Notes under the pieces: generated by a model
What the model was told of the DNA's origin: nothing
The model's database searches: none
Seen by the model: only the letters and a program-made list of their open reading frames with translations
Shown here: positions 33,611 to 43,175 of the stretch, one piece after another
How the letters are laid out: every line of letters begins with the position of its first letter
Numbering within the stretch: position 1 is the first letter of the stretch
Made by a program: the position numbers and the translations under genes
DNA from: Kosmotogales bacterium
GTDB taxonomy: Bacteria; Thermotogota; Thermotogae; Petrotogales; Kosmotogaceae
Assembly (NCBI GenBank): GCA_030156385.1
Contig: JASGMR010000004.1
Coordinates: 1-62,369 of the forward strand
Direction of reading: 5' to 3'
Length of the DNA stretch: 62,369 nucleotides

Positions 33611-34750
33611 TTATTTCTTATAGAGAAAACACGCTACCTTATGCTTTTCGTTGATGATATATTCTTCAGGATACTCCTTAGAACAAATATCCATTTTATA
33701 CTTACATCTTGGATGAAAGAAACACCCACTTGGCCTGTTAATTGGGCTTGGAACCTGCCCGCCTATGAGTTCTTTTCTATTTCTTTTTTTATCGGGATCG
33801 GGTATCGGTGCCGCCGCTAATAAAGCTTTGGTATATGGATGCAATGGATCTTCGAAAACCTCTTCGCTATCTCCATACTCAACCATTTTTCCCAGGTACA
33901 TTACCCCGACAATCTGTGAAATGAATCTCACCAGAGCTAGGTTGTGCGAAATAAATATGTAACCTGCTTTTAAGTCTTCCTGTAGCTTCTGGAGCAGTTG
34001 AACTATCTGTGCCTGAACCGAAACATCAAGGGCTGAGGTCGGCTCATCAAGAACGATCAGTTCCGGATTTACCGTGATGGATCTCGCAACTGCTATTCGC
34101 TGCCTCTGTCCCCCACTGAACTGATGGGGATATCTGTCAATATGGTATGATTTCAATCCCACTTTTTCCAGTAACCCTTTAACAACTTTTATCGCCTCAT
34201 CTCTGTTTTTTACAATTTCATGAAATATGAGGGGTTCGATAAGCATCTGTCCTACCGTCATTCTTGGATTCAGAGACGACATAGGATCCTGAAATACAAT
34301 TTGAACCTTTCTTCTCAGAGCCTTTCTCTTTTCATGTATATCTTCAAATAGGATATTATAGATTTTTTCAAGATTCCCATCCGCCTTATTGTATGCATCA
34401 TAAACTATCTTTTGGCTGGGCTTTAAATTCTTCCCTTCTTTGAATCCTTCGGCTTCAATATAATTTTTTTGAATAAATTTCTGGGCTTTTCTTTTTTTGA
34501 AAAAATACACAGAAGTATCTTCGCCATTCAAAAGAACTTCTCCATCTGTAATCTCATGCAGTCTGACTATTGATTTACCAATGGTTGTTTTTCCGCAGCC
34601 CGATTCTCCAACAATTCCAACCGTTTGATTTTTATCAACTGAAAAACTAACATCATCAACAGCCTTAACATACCCCACCGTTTTTTCAACAAGAAAACCC
34701 TGCTTTATAGGAAAATATTTTTTTAAATTGACAACTTCTAATAAACTCAT
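33611..34750 (-). CDS. Peptide ABC transporter ATPase (OppF type)
   Basis: A 379-residue ATPase. Walker A GESGCGKTT, signature FSGGQRQRIAV, Walker B LIVLDEPTSALD, and the C-terminal oligopeptide-family extension with four Cys-spaced residues (GCFFHPRCKYKMDIC). Between Walker A and the Q-loop (IVFQDPMSSLNP) there is an insertion of ~60 residues rich in Lys (KKRKAQKFIQKNY onward) not found in E. coli OppF. Four-base ATGA overlap with the OppD gene. Confidence 0.93.
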   Translation of the reverse strand: MSLLEVVNLKKYFPIKQGFLVEKTVGYVKAVDDVSFSVDKNQTVGIVGESGCGKTTIGKSIVRLHEITDGEVLLNGEDTSVYFFKKRKAQKFIQKNYIEAEGFKEGKNLKPSQKIVYDAYNKADGNLEKIYNILFEDIHEKRKALRRKVQIVFQDPMSSLNPRMTVGQMLIEPLIFHEIVKNRDEAIKVVKGLLEKVGLKSYHIDRYPHQFSGGQRQRIAVARSITVNPELIVLDEPTSALDVSVQAQIVQLLQKLQEDLKAGYIFISHNLALVRFISQIVGVMYLGKMVEYGDSEEVFEDPLHPYTKALLAAAPIPDPDKKRNRKELIGGQVPSPINRPSGCFFHPRCKYKMDICSKEYPEEYIINEKHKVACFLYKK

Positions 34751-35781
34751 TCAGTTTTCTCCTTGACTAAATATTCTTTTGCAACAGGATTATTGCATCG
34801 AACGAAGTGATCTTTTTCAATTTCAATCAGATCCGGTAAAACCTTTTTACATTTTTCAATTGAACGTCTACATCGGGGTAAATAAGGACATAATTCTGGG
34901 GGATTCATCATAACTGGAGGTTGTCCCGGTATGGGAAGTAATTCGGATTGCTTTATGTCCAATCTCGGAATGCAGCTCAACAAAGCATAAGTGTATGGAT
35001 GTCTCGCTTCTTTGTATACTTTTTCAACCGGAGCCACTTCCATCTGGTAGCTTCCATACATTATCGAAACTTTCGAAGCAATTTCAGCGATAACCGCAAG
35101 ATCGTGGGTGATGAATATCATCCCATTTTTATATTCTTCCTGAAGATCCTTCATCAACTCTAAAATCTGTGCCTGTACTGTCACATCGAGCGCGGTCGTC
35201 GGTTCATCGGATATCAAGACTTCGGGATTGCAGGAAAGAGCTATAGCTATAACTACCCTTTGCCTCTGTCCCCCCGATAATTGAAACGGATAATCATCTA
35301 TTCTCTCAGAAGGTTTAGGAATACCAACGAGTTCCAACAACTTTATTGAACGTTCTTTGGCCTCCGCAGCAGAAACTTTTTCATGGTGAACGATGGTTTC
35401 CACCATTTGATTTCCAATAGTATACATTGGGTCCAATGAAGTCATCGGATCCTGGAATATCATTCCAATATGTTTTCCTCTTATTCTGGAAAATCTTTCG
35501 TACTGAAGTTCAGCTAAATCAACATATTCTTCTTTTTTATTTTTAGAAAATTCATCGGTTAAAAGTTTAATTTCTCCACTTGCTATCCGGCCGGGAGAAT
35601 CTATCAACCCGGCTATCGATTTCACTGTTACACTTTTGCCGGACCCGGTCTCTCCTACTATACCCAAGACCTCATTTCTATGAAGGTCAAACGAAACATC
35701 CTGTACCGCTTTAACTATACCTTCGGCCATATCAAAATAAGTTGATAAATTATTAACCGAAAGAATCGGTTTACTTTTCAA
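34747..35781 (-). CDS. Peptide ABC transporter ATPase (OppD type)
   Basis: A ~344-residue ATPase. Walker A GETGSGKS, signature [11 protein letters not shown], Walker [13 protein letters not shown], and the C-terminal extension [14 protein letters not shown]. The TTG at 35781 is chosen because GAGGTGA precedes it by five bases; the GTG at 35790 lies inside that site. First gene of the opp-like operon, divergent from alaX, so promoters for both should lie in the ~110 AT-rich bases between them. Confidence 0.93.
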   Translation of the reverse strand: MKSKPILSVNNLSTYFDMAEGIVKAVQDVSFDLHRNEVLGIVGETGSGKSVTVKSIAGLIDSPGRIASGEIKLLTDEFSKNKKEEYVDLAELQYERFSRIRGKHIGMIFQDPMTSLDPMYTIGNQMVETIVHHEKVSAAEAKERSIKLLELVGIPKPSERIDDYPFQLSGGQRQRVVIAIALSCNPEVLISDEPTTALDVTVQAQILELMKDLQEEYKNGMIFITHDLAVIAEIASKVSIMYGSYQMEVAPVEKVYKEARHPYTYALLSCIPRLDIKQSELLPIPGQPPVMMNPPELCPYLPRCRRSIEKCKKVLPDLIEIEKDHFVRCNNPVAKEYLVKEKTE

Positions 35782-35899
35782 ACAGATCACCTCAAACTTA
35801 AATTAAATACACCTTAAAAGAAACTGACAATATATATAATATAATTAATATTATTATTACATACAATTATGAGACAATTCAAGTGCATAGGGGGATAAA

Positions 35900-37021
35900 A
35901 TGAAAAAGAAAATAGAAAAAATTGTAAATAAAGATATTGAAACCTTACTATATTTGGGCGATCTGGACTTTTACCCCGATGGTAAAGGTGGTCAATTGGG
36001 TGACAGAGGTTATATAAATGGTAATAAATTCAAAACAATCTATAATGATAAAATTTATCTGGCTTTAAATAAAACTTCACAATTTCATGAAGGTCAGGAA
36101 GTTGAAATAGAGGTTGATTACGATTGGGAAAAAGAAATATCCGTTCAGCACAGTGCACAGCATATTTTATCTGCTGCGATCTTTGATGAGCTTTCCGGAA
36201 ACACCGTCGGTTTTCAGATGGGAGACGATTATTCAACTATTGATATAGATATTCCTTCCATCTCAAAAGAAATGATCGAATTAATTTCAAATAAGACAAA
36301 TCGTGTTATCGAATCCAATTTGCCTGTAAATATAAATGAAATAAATATTGAAGATATCGATAAATACCATTTAAGAAAACCCGTTAATAAGAAAGTCCTG
36401 GAAAATAATGAAGACATAAGAATAGTTTCAATAGGTGATTATGACCATTCAGCTTGTGGAGGATATCATGTTGGAAATACCGGTGAGATAGGTGTTTTAT
36501 CAATAATTAAAACTGAAAAGGTCAAAGGAAATCTGACGAGAATTTATTTTCTGGCGGGGAAAAGAGCCATCGATTTTTACATGAAGTTAACAAATATCAC
36601 AAATGATTTAAAAAAACTTTTAACATGCGATGAAGCCAATCTTCTCAAAAGAGTTGAATCACTAATAGAAGATAACAAAATTCAGAGAAACAAATACAAA
36701 AAGATTCTGAATGAAAAAATATATAAAGAAGTAAATGCTTTGGAGGATGAGATAATTTTTGTTGAAGATGATGAGGAATATATAAAAGCATTTAATTCGG
36801 CGATCACTTCAGAAAAGTATTTGTTTATAGGAAAAAATGATGATACTTTCTATTTATCTTCCAGAGGCTATAATTGTAAAAAAATAGTTGATTTGCTGAG
36901 GAAAGAATATGATATAAAGGGTGGTGCCGGACCTTTCAAAGGACAGGTTAAATCGAGTGTTCTTGATATTGATACATTTAAGAAATTCATAAACGGAAAT
37001 CTGGAGGCTATAAGTGGCTGA
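35900..37021 (+). CDS. Alanyl-tRNA editing protein (AlaX, long form)
   Basis: A 373-residue free-standing relative of the editing half of alanyl-tRNA synthetase, which hydrolyses tRNA-Ala mischarged with Ser or Gly. Zinc ligands are visible as HSAQH (residues ~93-97) and CGGYH. The C-terminal part (GGAGPFKGQ) looks like the DHHA1 tail of long AlaX proteins. GGGGGA precedes the ATG. Its end overlaps dnaB by eight bases, and it contains the dnaB ribosome binding site CTGGAGG. Confidence 0.9.
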   Translation: MKKKIEKIVNKDIETLLYLGDLDFYPDGKGGQLGDRGYINGNKFKTIYNDKIYLALNKTSQFHEGQEVEIEVDYDWEKEISVQHSAQHILSAAIFDELSGNTVGFQMGDDYSTIDIDIPSISKEMIELISNKTNRVIESNLPVNINEINIEDIDKYHLRKPVNKKVLENNEDIRIVSIGDYDHSACGGYHVGNTGEIGVLSIIKTEKVKGNLTRIYFLAGKRAIDFYMKLTNITNDLKKLLTCDEANLLKRVESLIEDNKIQRNKYKKILNEKIYKEVNALEDEIIFVEDDEEYIKAFNSAITSEKYLFIGKNDDTFYLSSRGYNCKKIVDLLRKEYDIKGGAGPFKGQVKSSVLDIDTFKKFINGNLEAISG

Positions 37022-38414
37022 TAATATTAAAACTATCCCCAAAAACATTGAAGCGGAAGAATTAATCATTGGCTCGATAATAATCAATCCTAATATTTTA
37101 CATGAAGTAAGAGAGATCATAACATTTGAGGACTTTTATTCCGAAAAAAATCGAAAAATATTTAAAGCCATTGAAATGCTCGACGACAATCGAAAGCCTG
37201 TAGATATTATAACAATCACGGATAAACTCGAAAATATGGGAGTGATTGAGGAAATCGGTGGTTATTCAGAATTAGTGAGAATACATGAAAATGTACATTC
37301 TTATGCCAACCACGATTATTACTGTAAAATTGTAAAAGAAAAAGCTATTCAGAGAGAACTCATAGAGGCTTCTACAGAAATAATCAATGATTCCTTTAAT
37401 CCTGAGGACTTCGATGATTTACTGGATAAAGCGGAAAAGAAGATATTTAAGATAACTTCCGGATTGCAGATAAAATCATACAGTTCATTAAATAAAATTG
37501 TGAAAGATGAAATAATCCCCAGTATTGCTGAAGCGAGAATCACCAATCAGGGAATAAAGGAAGGGGCTGTAATTACTGGTCTGAATACTGGGTATAAAAA
37601 TTTGAATAAATTCACTTCCGGTTTTCAGCGATCTGATTTAATAATTATCGCCGGAAGACCTTCAATGGGAAAAACTTCTCTTGCATTGAGCATTGCAAAG
37701 AACATGGCTGTAGTAACTCCTAAGAATCCGGAAGATTATTCGGTGGCGTTCTTTAGTCTTGAAATGTCAGAGACACAACTGGTAACAAGATTGCTATCGG
37801 TGGAATCAAATGTTGAACTTTATAAATTAAGAAATGCGATCATCGATAATGACGAATGGGTGAAAGTAACAGATGCCGCCGGAAGGCTCAGCAGTTCGAA
37901 GTTTTATATAGATGATGAGCCCATCTTGAACCCAAGAGTGCTATCTTCAAAGGCAAGAAAAATGAAATTAGAACTCGATATTGATGCTATATTCATAGAT
38001 TATTTACAGCTCATGCAAATAAAAAATAAAAAAGAAAACCGGCAACAGGAAATAACGGATATCACCAGATCCATGAAACTTTTAGCGAGAGAACTGGATA
38101 TTCCCATTATCTGTCTTTCACAGCTTTCTAGGGCGGTTGAAAAAAGAGATAATAAAAGACCAATGTTGAGTGACTTGAGAGAATCCGGAGCGATAGAACA
38201 GGATGCCGACGTAGTAATATTTTTGTATAGAGATGAATATTACAAATCAAAAAATGACGATTCGGATGATGAAAATTATGATTTTAACAAAGCACAGCTC
38301 ACGGAAATAATAATCGCAAAACAAAGAAACGGTCCTACAGCGACTTTGAAACTCAGTTTCCTGCCCAAAACCACCGGCTTTTTTCTTCCTTATGAATATG
38401 GAAATGAAGATTAA
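37014..38414 (+). CDS. dnaB: Replicative DNA helicase
   Basis: The hexameric fork helicase. 466 residues: an N-terminal DnaB domain (NIEAEELIIGSIIINP) then the RecA-like core with Walker A GRPSMGKTS, Walker B IDAIFIDYLQLM and the DnaB motif EQDADVVIFLYRDEYY. No intein is seen. GTG start at 37014 with GGAGG in front, overlapping alaX. The stop overlaps by four bases the stop of the convergent site-2 protease gene. Confidence 0.97.
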   Translation: MADNIKTIPKNIEAEELIIGSIIINPNILHEVREIITFEDFYSEKNRKIFKAIEMLDDNRKPVDIITITDKLENMGVIEEIGGYSELVRIHENVHSYANHDYYCKIVKEKAIQRELIEASTEIINDSFNPEDFDDLLDKAEKKIFKITSGLQIKSYSSLNKIVKDEIIPSIAEARITNQGIKEGAVITGLNTGYKNLNKFTSGFQRSDLIIIAGRPSMGKTSLALSIAKNMAVVTPKNPEDYSVAFFSLEMSETQLVTRLLSVESNVELYKLRNAIIDNDEWVKVTDAAGRLSSSKFYIDDEPILNPRVLSSKARKMKLELDIDAIFIDYLQLMQIKNKKENRQQEITDITRSMKLLARELDIPIICLSQLSRAVEKRDNKRPMLSDLRESGAIEQDADVVIFLYRDEYYKSKNDDSDDENYDFNKAQLTEIIIAKQRNGPTATLKLSFLPKTTGFFLPYEYGNED

Positions 38415-39061
38415 TTGAAAAAGGTCGATAACCAGAATACAAATTCATTCACGGGAATCATCAATAACTGTATTATACCTATTAAGGATAATACTATTAA
38501 TAATAAGATGCCGTAAATTTGAAATTTTGCCGACCACTGAAGATATCTTTCAGAAGCAAAAACTTTTATCAAATTCCCCCCGTCCAGAGTTGGGAAGGGG
38601 AGCATATTGAATATTGCGGTGTTAAGATTTACTATGGAAATCCAATAGATAATTTCGGAAAAAAACACCAGGAAAATGTTGTCACCCACATTTTCAGCGG
38701 TATATATACAATAATTGTTGAGTTTGAATATATAAAAAAGAAAAATTGATATTATCCCGATTATAAAATTGGTCAAGGGGCCGGATAGAATTGTCAAAAT
38801 CAATCCGCTTTTGCTTTTGGCCTTCAATCTCCAGAAATTTATAGGGTAAGGTCTCGACCAACCATAATAATATAAATAATACATTATAACACCCAGCGGA
38901 TCAAAAACCTTTAAAAATCTTGGTTTAAACCAGTATACCGATTTGCTATCGAGTTTTTTTGCAAAATAATAATGTGCAAATTCGTGGGCATAAATGGCAA
39001 GAATTATGGCAGGAGTTAAAGATATAAATTTTCTTATCAATTCCAAAAGTTTGTTAATCAT
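38411..39061 (-). CDS. Site-2 protease family (M50) membrane metalloprotease
   Basis: A 216-residue membrane protein. The zinc motif HEFAH is in the first TM region (IYAHEFAHYYFAKK) and the third ligand in LPFPTLDGGNLI, as in the short M50 group related to SpoIVFB/TM proteases without PDZ. Likely cleaves membrane-embedded substrates; target unknown. Overlaps rsmI by eight bases. Confidence 0.9.
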   Translation of the reverse strand: MINKLLELIRKFISLTPAIILAIYAHEFAHYYFAKKLDSKSVYWFKPRFLKVFDPLGVIMYYLYYYGWSRPYPINFWRLKAKSKSGLILTILSGPLTNFIIGIISIFLFYIFKLNNYCIYTAENVGDNIFLVFFSEIIYWISIVNLNTAIFNMLPFPTLDGGNLIKVFASERYLQWSAKFQIYGILLLIVLSLIGIIQLLMIPVNEFVFWLSTFFN

Positions 39062-39746
39062 CTTTTTCTCTTCCGGATATTACAATCGTTAATTCCCCTA
39101 TAAATTCTATATCATCAATATTATCACACAAATTTTTAACAGTCGTAAAAATATATTTTTGATGTAGTTTTGTAAGTTCCTTACCAATAAATATTTCTCT
39201 ATTTCCAACTATTTCATAAAAGTCCTCAACACACTCTTTGATTCTATAGGGAGAATCAAAAAAAACGATGTTCTTACTTTCGTATAGTCCTTCTGAAATT
39301 TTTTTAAATATTCTTCTCCGTTTTTTACCCCTTGGCAAAAAACCAAAAAATATGAAATTACTTCCACCAAAACCAGAAGCCGCGACGGCTGTCGTCACAG
39401 CACTCGGACCAGGTATTACATCGAATTCTATATCGTTTTCATTGGCAAGATTCACGAGTGACAGACCGGGATCCGAGATCACGGGCATTCCCGCATCGGA
39501 TACAAATGAAATCTGTTTATTCTGTTTTATTGAAGATATTATCTTTTTTTCCCTCGATAAATAGTTGTGTGAATTATAAGAAATCAATTCTTCGGGATGT
39601 ATTGAATATTCCCTGAGCAATTTTAAAGATCTTCTTGTATCTTCCGACAATATTATATTCGATTCTTTTAAAACCCTTATAGCCCTATAAGTTATATCTT
39701 CCAGATTTCCTATCGGAGTCCCGACCAAACATATTTTCCCACTCAT
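39054..39746 (-). CDS. rsmI: 16S rRNA 2'-O-ribose C1402 methyltransferase
   Basis: A tetrapyrrole-methylase-fold enzyme that methylates C1402 of 16S rRNA using SAM. 230 residues, near the family length. Motifs: GTPIGNLEDITYRA, SEDTRRS, and VIPGPSAVTTAVAASGF. Overlaps rsmG by four bases on one side and the M50 protease by eight on the other, so all three are coupled. Confidence 0.95.
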   Translation of the reverse strand: MSGKICLVGTPIGNLEDITYRAIRVLKESNIILSEDTRRSLKLLREYSIHPEELISYNSHNYLSREKKIISSIKQNKQISFVSDAGMPVISDPGLSLVNLANENDIEFDVIPGPSAVTTAVAASGFGGSNFIFFGFLPRGKKRRRIFKKISEGLYESKNIVFFDSPYRIKECVEDFYEIVGNREIFIGKELTKLHQKYIFTTVKNLCDNIDDIEFIGELTIVISGREKDD

Positions 39747-40414
39747 AAAAATTCTCCAATCGGCCTTTTCTTTGCCAGTCCAACCTTTCTTGGAAGCCTG
39801 ATCTTTGAATCGGAAACCTTTTTAAAGATCAACAGATTTCTACTCGAATCGTCACTTAAAGTGTATTCTATCTTTCGAATGAATTCTATTCCTAATAAAT
39901 TACAGGCATTTTCGAAATATTTCTTCTCAGAAATAAAATTTGGTCCTTTATATATATAAATATTCCCTCCGTTTTTTACCAATGGGCAAGCGTATTCAAG
40001 ACAGATATCGGTTCTCGCTACTGCTCTGAAAAAAACCGAATCAAATGAATTCCGGTTATTTTCAGAAAATCTTTCAACCCTCTCATTCACCAACGAAACA
40101 TTTGATAATCCCAATTGATGAATAAATGTTTCAAGTTCATTTGTCTTTTTGCTTATCGAATCAAGAAGAAGCCACTCCGATTCATCAAAGATAATACTCA
40201 ATACAACCCCTGGGATTCCTCCGCCCGTTCCCACATCAATATTTTTTTCTCCAACTGAAATATGGTCGATGGGAATATAAATATCCTCAAAATGTTTAAC
40301 TTCAAAATTCCTTTTAGTTCCGGATGATATCAAATTATGCTTAGATTCTTTCAAAAGAGAGAAAAATTTTTCAATCTTCTTCCTCTTGTCTATGTCAATT
40401 ATTTTATCTATCAC
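39743..40414 (-). CDS. rsmG: 16S rRNA (guanine527-N7)-methyltransferase
   Basis: SAM-dependent methylation of G527 in 16S rRNA. 223 residues; SAM motif NIDVGTGGGIPGVVL and the downstream VFFRAVAR are diagnostic. A Lys/Arg-rich tail (RLPRKVGLAKKRPIG) closes the protein. Overlaps folE2 by 11 bases. Confidence 0.94.
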   Translation of the reverse strand: MIDKIIDIDKRKKIEKFFSLLKESKHNLISSGTKRNFEVKHFEDIYIPIDHISVGEKNIDVGTGGGIPGVVLSIIFDESEWLLLDSISKKTNELETFIHQLGLSNVSLVNERVERFSENNRNSFDSVFFRAVARTDICLEYACPLVKNGGNIYIYKGPNFISEKKYFENACNLLGIEFIRKIEYTLSDDSSRNLLIFKKVSDSKIRLPRKVGLAKKRPIGEFL

Positions 40415-41180
40415 CTTTTTTGACCTCTAAAGAAGAAAAAGCAGAATGATTATGAATCGATTCATAGCTTTCAACCTCTATTTTATACCAGGAAATTCTT
40501 GAATCATCATTGAGCAAAATAGCAACATCCCTTGTAACATCCTCTACAAACTTCGGATTATCATAGGCCAATTCGGTGATATATTTTTCATCGCTGCGTT
40601 TTAACAGACTGTATATGGGAGCGCTTCCGGACTTTTCAACATAATTTATTATATCTTCAATCCAGACCATCTTATTCATATGCAAAAATACACTGACTAA
40701 AGCTCTTTGATTGTGCGCACCATATTTACTTATCTCTTTAGAACAAGGGCATAAAGTAGTCACAGGAACTTGGACATTCAATGTAAAGTCCATTTTATCA
40801 TTTTTATTGGCAATAAAAGAACAATCGTAACTACTGATGCTCTCAATTTTTGAGACCGGAGCATTTTTACTCAAAAAATAAGGGAAATCCACCTGAAGAT
40901 GTGCTTCTTTTGAATTCAAAGTTCCTTTTACGTCGTCAAGAATATTATTCAAATTTTTCTGCGAAAGATTATTAGAATGTCTATTCAAAACCTCAACAAA
41001 TCTTGACATATGAGTCCCTCTGAAATTATGCGGTAAAAAAACATAAATAGAAAAGACTCCCGTGGTGTTTTGAAATTTGTTTTCTTTATCTTTTACTATT
41101 ATAGGATACCTTATTCCTTTGATCCCCACTTTATCAAGGGATATTTTTCTTAAATCATTTTCACTTTGAATATCCTTCAT
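40404..41180 (-). CDS. folE2: GTP cyclohydrolase I type 2 (FolE2)
   Basis: Metal-dependent conversion of GTP to dihydroneopterin triphosphate, opening folate (and possibly queuosine) synthesis. 258 residues. The family signature is TTLCPCSKEIS followed by GAHNQRA. The ATG at 41180 is used; the open frame extends to 41345 but that part is antisense to tRNA-Ser and cannot be coding. Ribosome binding site is weak (AAGTGG). Confidence 0.93.
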   Translation of the reverse strand: MKDIQSENDLRKISLDKVGIKGIRYPIIVKDKENKFQNTTGVFSIYVFLPHNFRGTHMSRFVEVLNRHSNNLSQKNLNNILDDVKGTLNSKEAHLQVDFPYFLSKNAPVSKIESISSYDCSFIANKNDKMDFTLNVQVPVTTLCPCSKEISKYGAHNQRALVSVFLHMNKMVWIEDIINYVEKSGSAPIYSLLKRSDEKYITELAYDNPKFVEDVTRDVAILLNDDSRISWYKIEVESYESIHNHSAFSSLEVKKGDR

Positions 41181-41189
41181 AAAAACCAC

Positions 41190-41218
41190 TTGATTATTCC
41201 AATAAAGTAATATATAAT
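41190..41218 (+). promoter_or_regulatory. Promoter of tRNA-Ser
   Basis: TTGATT at 41190-41195 and TATAAT at 41213-41218 with a 17-base spacer; the expected start near 41225 is only a few bases before the tRNA. Confidence 0.75.
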
Positions 41219-41228
41219 TATCCTCGTT

Positions 41229-41316
41229 GGAAGCGTATCCTAACTGGTAAGGAGCCGGTCTTGAAAATCGGTGGGGAGAAATCCCCTTGAGGGTTCGAGT
41301 CCCTCCGCTTCCGCCA
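41229..41316 (+). tRNA. tRNA-Ser (anticodon UGA)
   Basis: A complete cloverleaf with a long variable arm. Acceptor stem GGAAGCG/CGCTTCC, D arm TCC...GGA, anticodon stem CCGGT/ATCGG with loop CTTGAAA (anticodon TGA), variable arm GGGGA...TCCCC, T arm GAGGG-TTCGAGT-CCCTC, discriminator G and an encoded CCA. The long variable arm and UGA anticodon identify serine. It is on the plus strand between the divergent folE2 and the convergent lepB genes. Confidence 0.97.
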
Positions 41317-41331
41317 GATGAGTTATCAAAT

Positions 41332-41357
41332 AAAACCGGGGTCATCCCCGGTTTTTT
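41332..41357. terminator. Bidirectional terminator between tRNA-Ser and lepB
   Basis: AACCGGGG and CCCCGGTT form an 8-bp GC-rich stem with a TCAT loop, flanked by A and T runs. It ends tRNA-Ser on the plus strand and, overlapping the stop codon, the lepB operon on the minus strand. Confidence 0.9.
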
Positions 41358-42240
41358 ACTCTTTATTCAATGGACCAAATCGATCGAATGGGTATATCCT
41401 CAACAAAGGCATACCGACAATATTCTCCTCCGGTACGAATCCAAAAAATCTACTATCAAAACTCTGAGTTGTATTATCGCCCATATAAAAATAGAATCCT
41501 TCGGGAATTGTAATTGTCACTCTCTTCGATATTGGATCTTGCTCAATATATTTCGAGAGATCCAAAGGATCCAGAACCTCATCGTAATACTCATGATAAT
41601 TTATTATATTCTGATAGGCGAGAAAAAATTGATAATACATTGAATCCCTCTGCAGGTCAGGGTGTGCCAGACCTTCATAAAAATTAGGATCTGCAAATAT
41701 ACCGACCTTTGAATATCTTATATCTTCCGTCTCTTCCAGAAGCTCATCATTTACATAAAGTTGATATCTCGCTTCTTCATCAACGGGTAATAATCTTAAA
41801 TTCGCCTTATCGTCACTGAATTCCTCTGCGATTCTCAATTCAATCGTGTCTCCAGGCAATCCAACGACTCTCTTCACATATTTAGCATGACTCTGAAACT
41901 CTCGTGGTGAAAAAAAGTCCATAAATTTATCAAATGCTCTGTACATTTCCAGAGCGGACTTATCAATAAAGGGGCAATAAAATACCCCTACCTCTCCATA
42001 TTCGGGTTCTCTGAATTCATAAGTTATCTTTTCAACGAACAATCTGTCATTTATCTCTATAGTCGGAACCATCGAAGGAGTAGGAACTAACATTGTTTCA
42101 AATACAAACAATCTTATAATTGTGCCGAATATTACCGCGTAAATTAACGCAATTCCCCACTCTTTAAGCTCTTTAACCGCTCTGTTTTTCTTTTTTTTAT
42201 TTTCACCTTTTTTCACTTTGTTCACAGCAGCTTTAGCCAC
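41356..42240 (-). CDS. lepB: Signal peptidase I
   Basis: Membrane-bound serine/lysine protease that removes signal peptides from exported proteins. 294 residues: a Lys-rich cytoplasmic N-terminus, one TM segment ([20 protein letters not shown]), catalytic Ser in PTPSMVPT and catalytic Lys in [11 protein letters not shown], and the C-terminal [12 protein letters not shown] box. Long compared with the minimal enzymes because of inserts in the periplasmic domain. Last gene of the ribosomal block; overlaps rplS by eight bases. Confidence 0.95.
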   Translation of the reverse strand: MAKAAVNKVKKGENKKKKNRAVKELKEWGIALIYAVIFGTIIRLFVFETMLVPTPSMVPTIEINDRLFVEKITYEFREPEYGEVGVFYCPFIDKSALEMYRAFDKFMDFFSPREFQSHAKYVKRVVGLPGDTIELRIAEEFSDDKANLRLLPVDEEARYQLYVNDELLEETEDIRYSKVGIFADPNFYEGLAHPDLQRDSMYYQFFLAYQNIINYHEYYDEVLDPLDLSKYIEQDPISKRVTITIPEGFYFYMGDNTTQSFDSRFFGFVPEENIVGMPLLRIYPFDRFGPLNKE

Positions 42241-42592
42241 GGTTCTTATCCTTTTTCTCCTTTAATTTAATTTTTCCTTTTACATCTCTCAAATAATAAA
42301 GTTTTGCCCTTCTCACTTTAGCTTTTCTCAAAATCTGAATTTTTTCTACGTGGGGACACGCATAGGGAAAAATCCTTTCGACTCCTATTCCGGCCGAACC
42401 AATTCTTCTCACTGTGAATGTTTTTCCAACTCCGCTTCCCTTAACTCTTATAACAATACCTTCATATGCCTGAAGTCTTTCTCTTTTTCCTTCTTTGATT
42501 TTAACATGTACTCTGACCGTATAGCCCGGTCTTACTTCAGGTAAATCTTCTCTAGCAAATTCACTTTCAATAGCTCTTATGTATTGATCCAT
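42233..42592 (-). CDS. rplS: 50S ribosomal protein L19
   Basis: 119 residues, normal length. The core [21 protein letters not shown] and FTVRRI are diagnostic for L19, which sits at the interface of the ribosomal subunits. One base after the SPOUT-like gene stop. Confidence 0.97.
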   Translation of the reverse strand: MDQYIRAIESEFAREDLPEVRPGYTVRVHVKIKEGKRERLQAYEGIVIRVKGSGVGKTFTVRRIGSAGIGVERIFPYACPHVEKIQILRKAKVRRAKLYYLRDVKGKIKLKEKKDKNRG

Positions 42593-42593
42593 C

Positions 42594-43175
42594 TCAATCC
42601 CTCCTGGTATCTATTTCTTCTTTTATGATCCTATCAAGTGTAATCGCAACCGCCGCTCTCACAGATAAATGATTAAATTCGGAATAATATCTTATCGGTT
42701 CAAGAGCATAGTCACATTTTGCCAATATTTCATTCGGTAAACCCCAACTTGTTCCAAATAAAAAAAGTATTGGTCTTTCTATATTCTTAACTATTTCTGA
42801 CATAGCCTCATAGCTCAATCTGTCTTTTCCCTGTTTTGCTGAAGTGAATACAATTAAAGGTTTTAATCCTTCTTTTTCAATAATTTCCTCTATTACATCA
42901 TCCAAATATGAAGCTTTTTTCACAATTGTCAGGGCCTCAGTTCTGCTCGGATTATATTCCCTACCGTATTCTTCTCTCCAATACTTTAATACATTATAAA
43001 CTATTTCTTGTTGAGCCGGTAGATTTGAGACCACATAATAACCTTTAACTCTATATGTTCTACATGTTCTTGAAATATCATGAACATCCATATTTGTAAC
43101 AGCGCTTGAGACTATCTTCCCGTCTCTTCCCAACACCGGATAATGTATCAATGCAACATATATTTTATTCAGCAT
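42594..43175 (-). CDS. SPOUT-type RNA methyltransferase (TM1570-like)
   Basis: A 193-residue predicted RNA methyltransferase. The C-terminal knot-like region [17 protein letters not shown] followed by [16 protein letters not shown] fits SPOUT SAM binding. Length and neighbours match from memory the Thermotoga protein TM1570, whose RNA target is, as far as I know, not established. It lies between trmD (overlap of 11 bases) and rplS, which suggests tRNA or rRNA as target. Confidence 0.85.
   Translation of the reverse strand: MLNKIYVALIHYPVLGRDGKIVSSAVTNMDVHDISRTCRTYRVKGYYVVSNLPAQQEIVYNVLKYWREEYGREYNPSRTEALTIVKKASYLDDVIEEIIEKEGLKPLIVFTSAKQGKDRLSYEAMSEIVKNIERPILFLFGTSWGLPNEILAKCDYALEPIRYYSEFNHLSVRAAVAITLDRIIKEEIDTRRD

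Noticed and set aside
41181-41345. Upstream extension of folE2
   Set aside because: It is antisense to the tRNA-Ser gene. The FolE2 start at 41180 matches the family.
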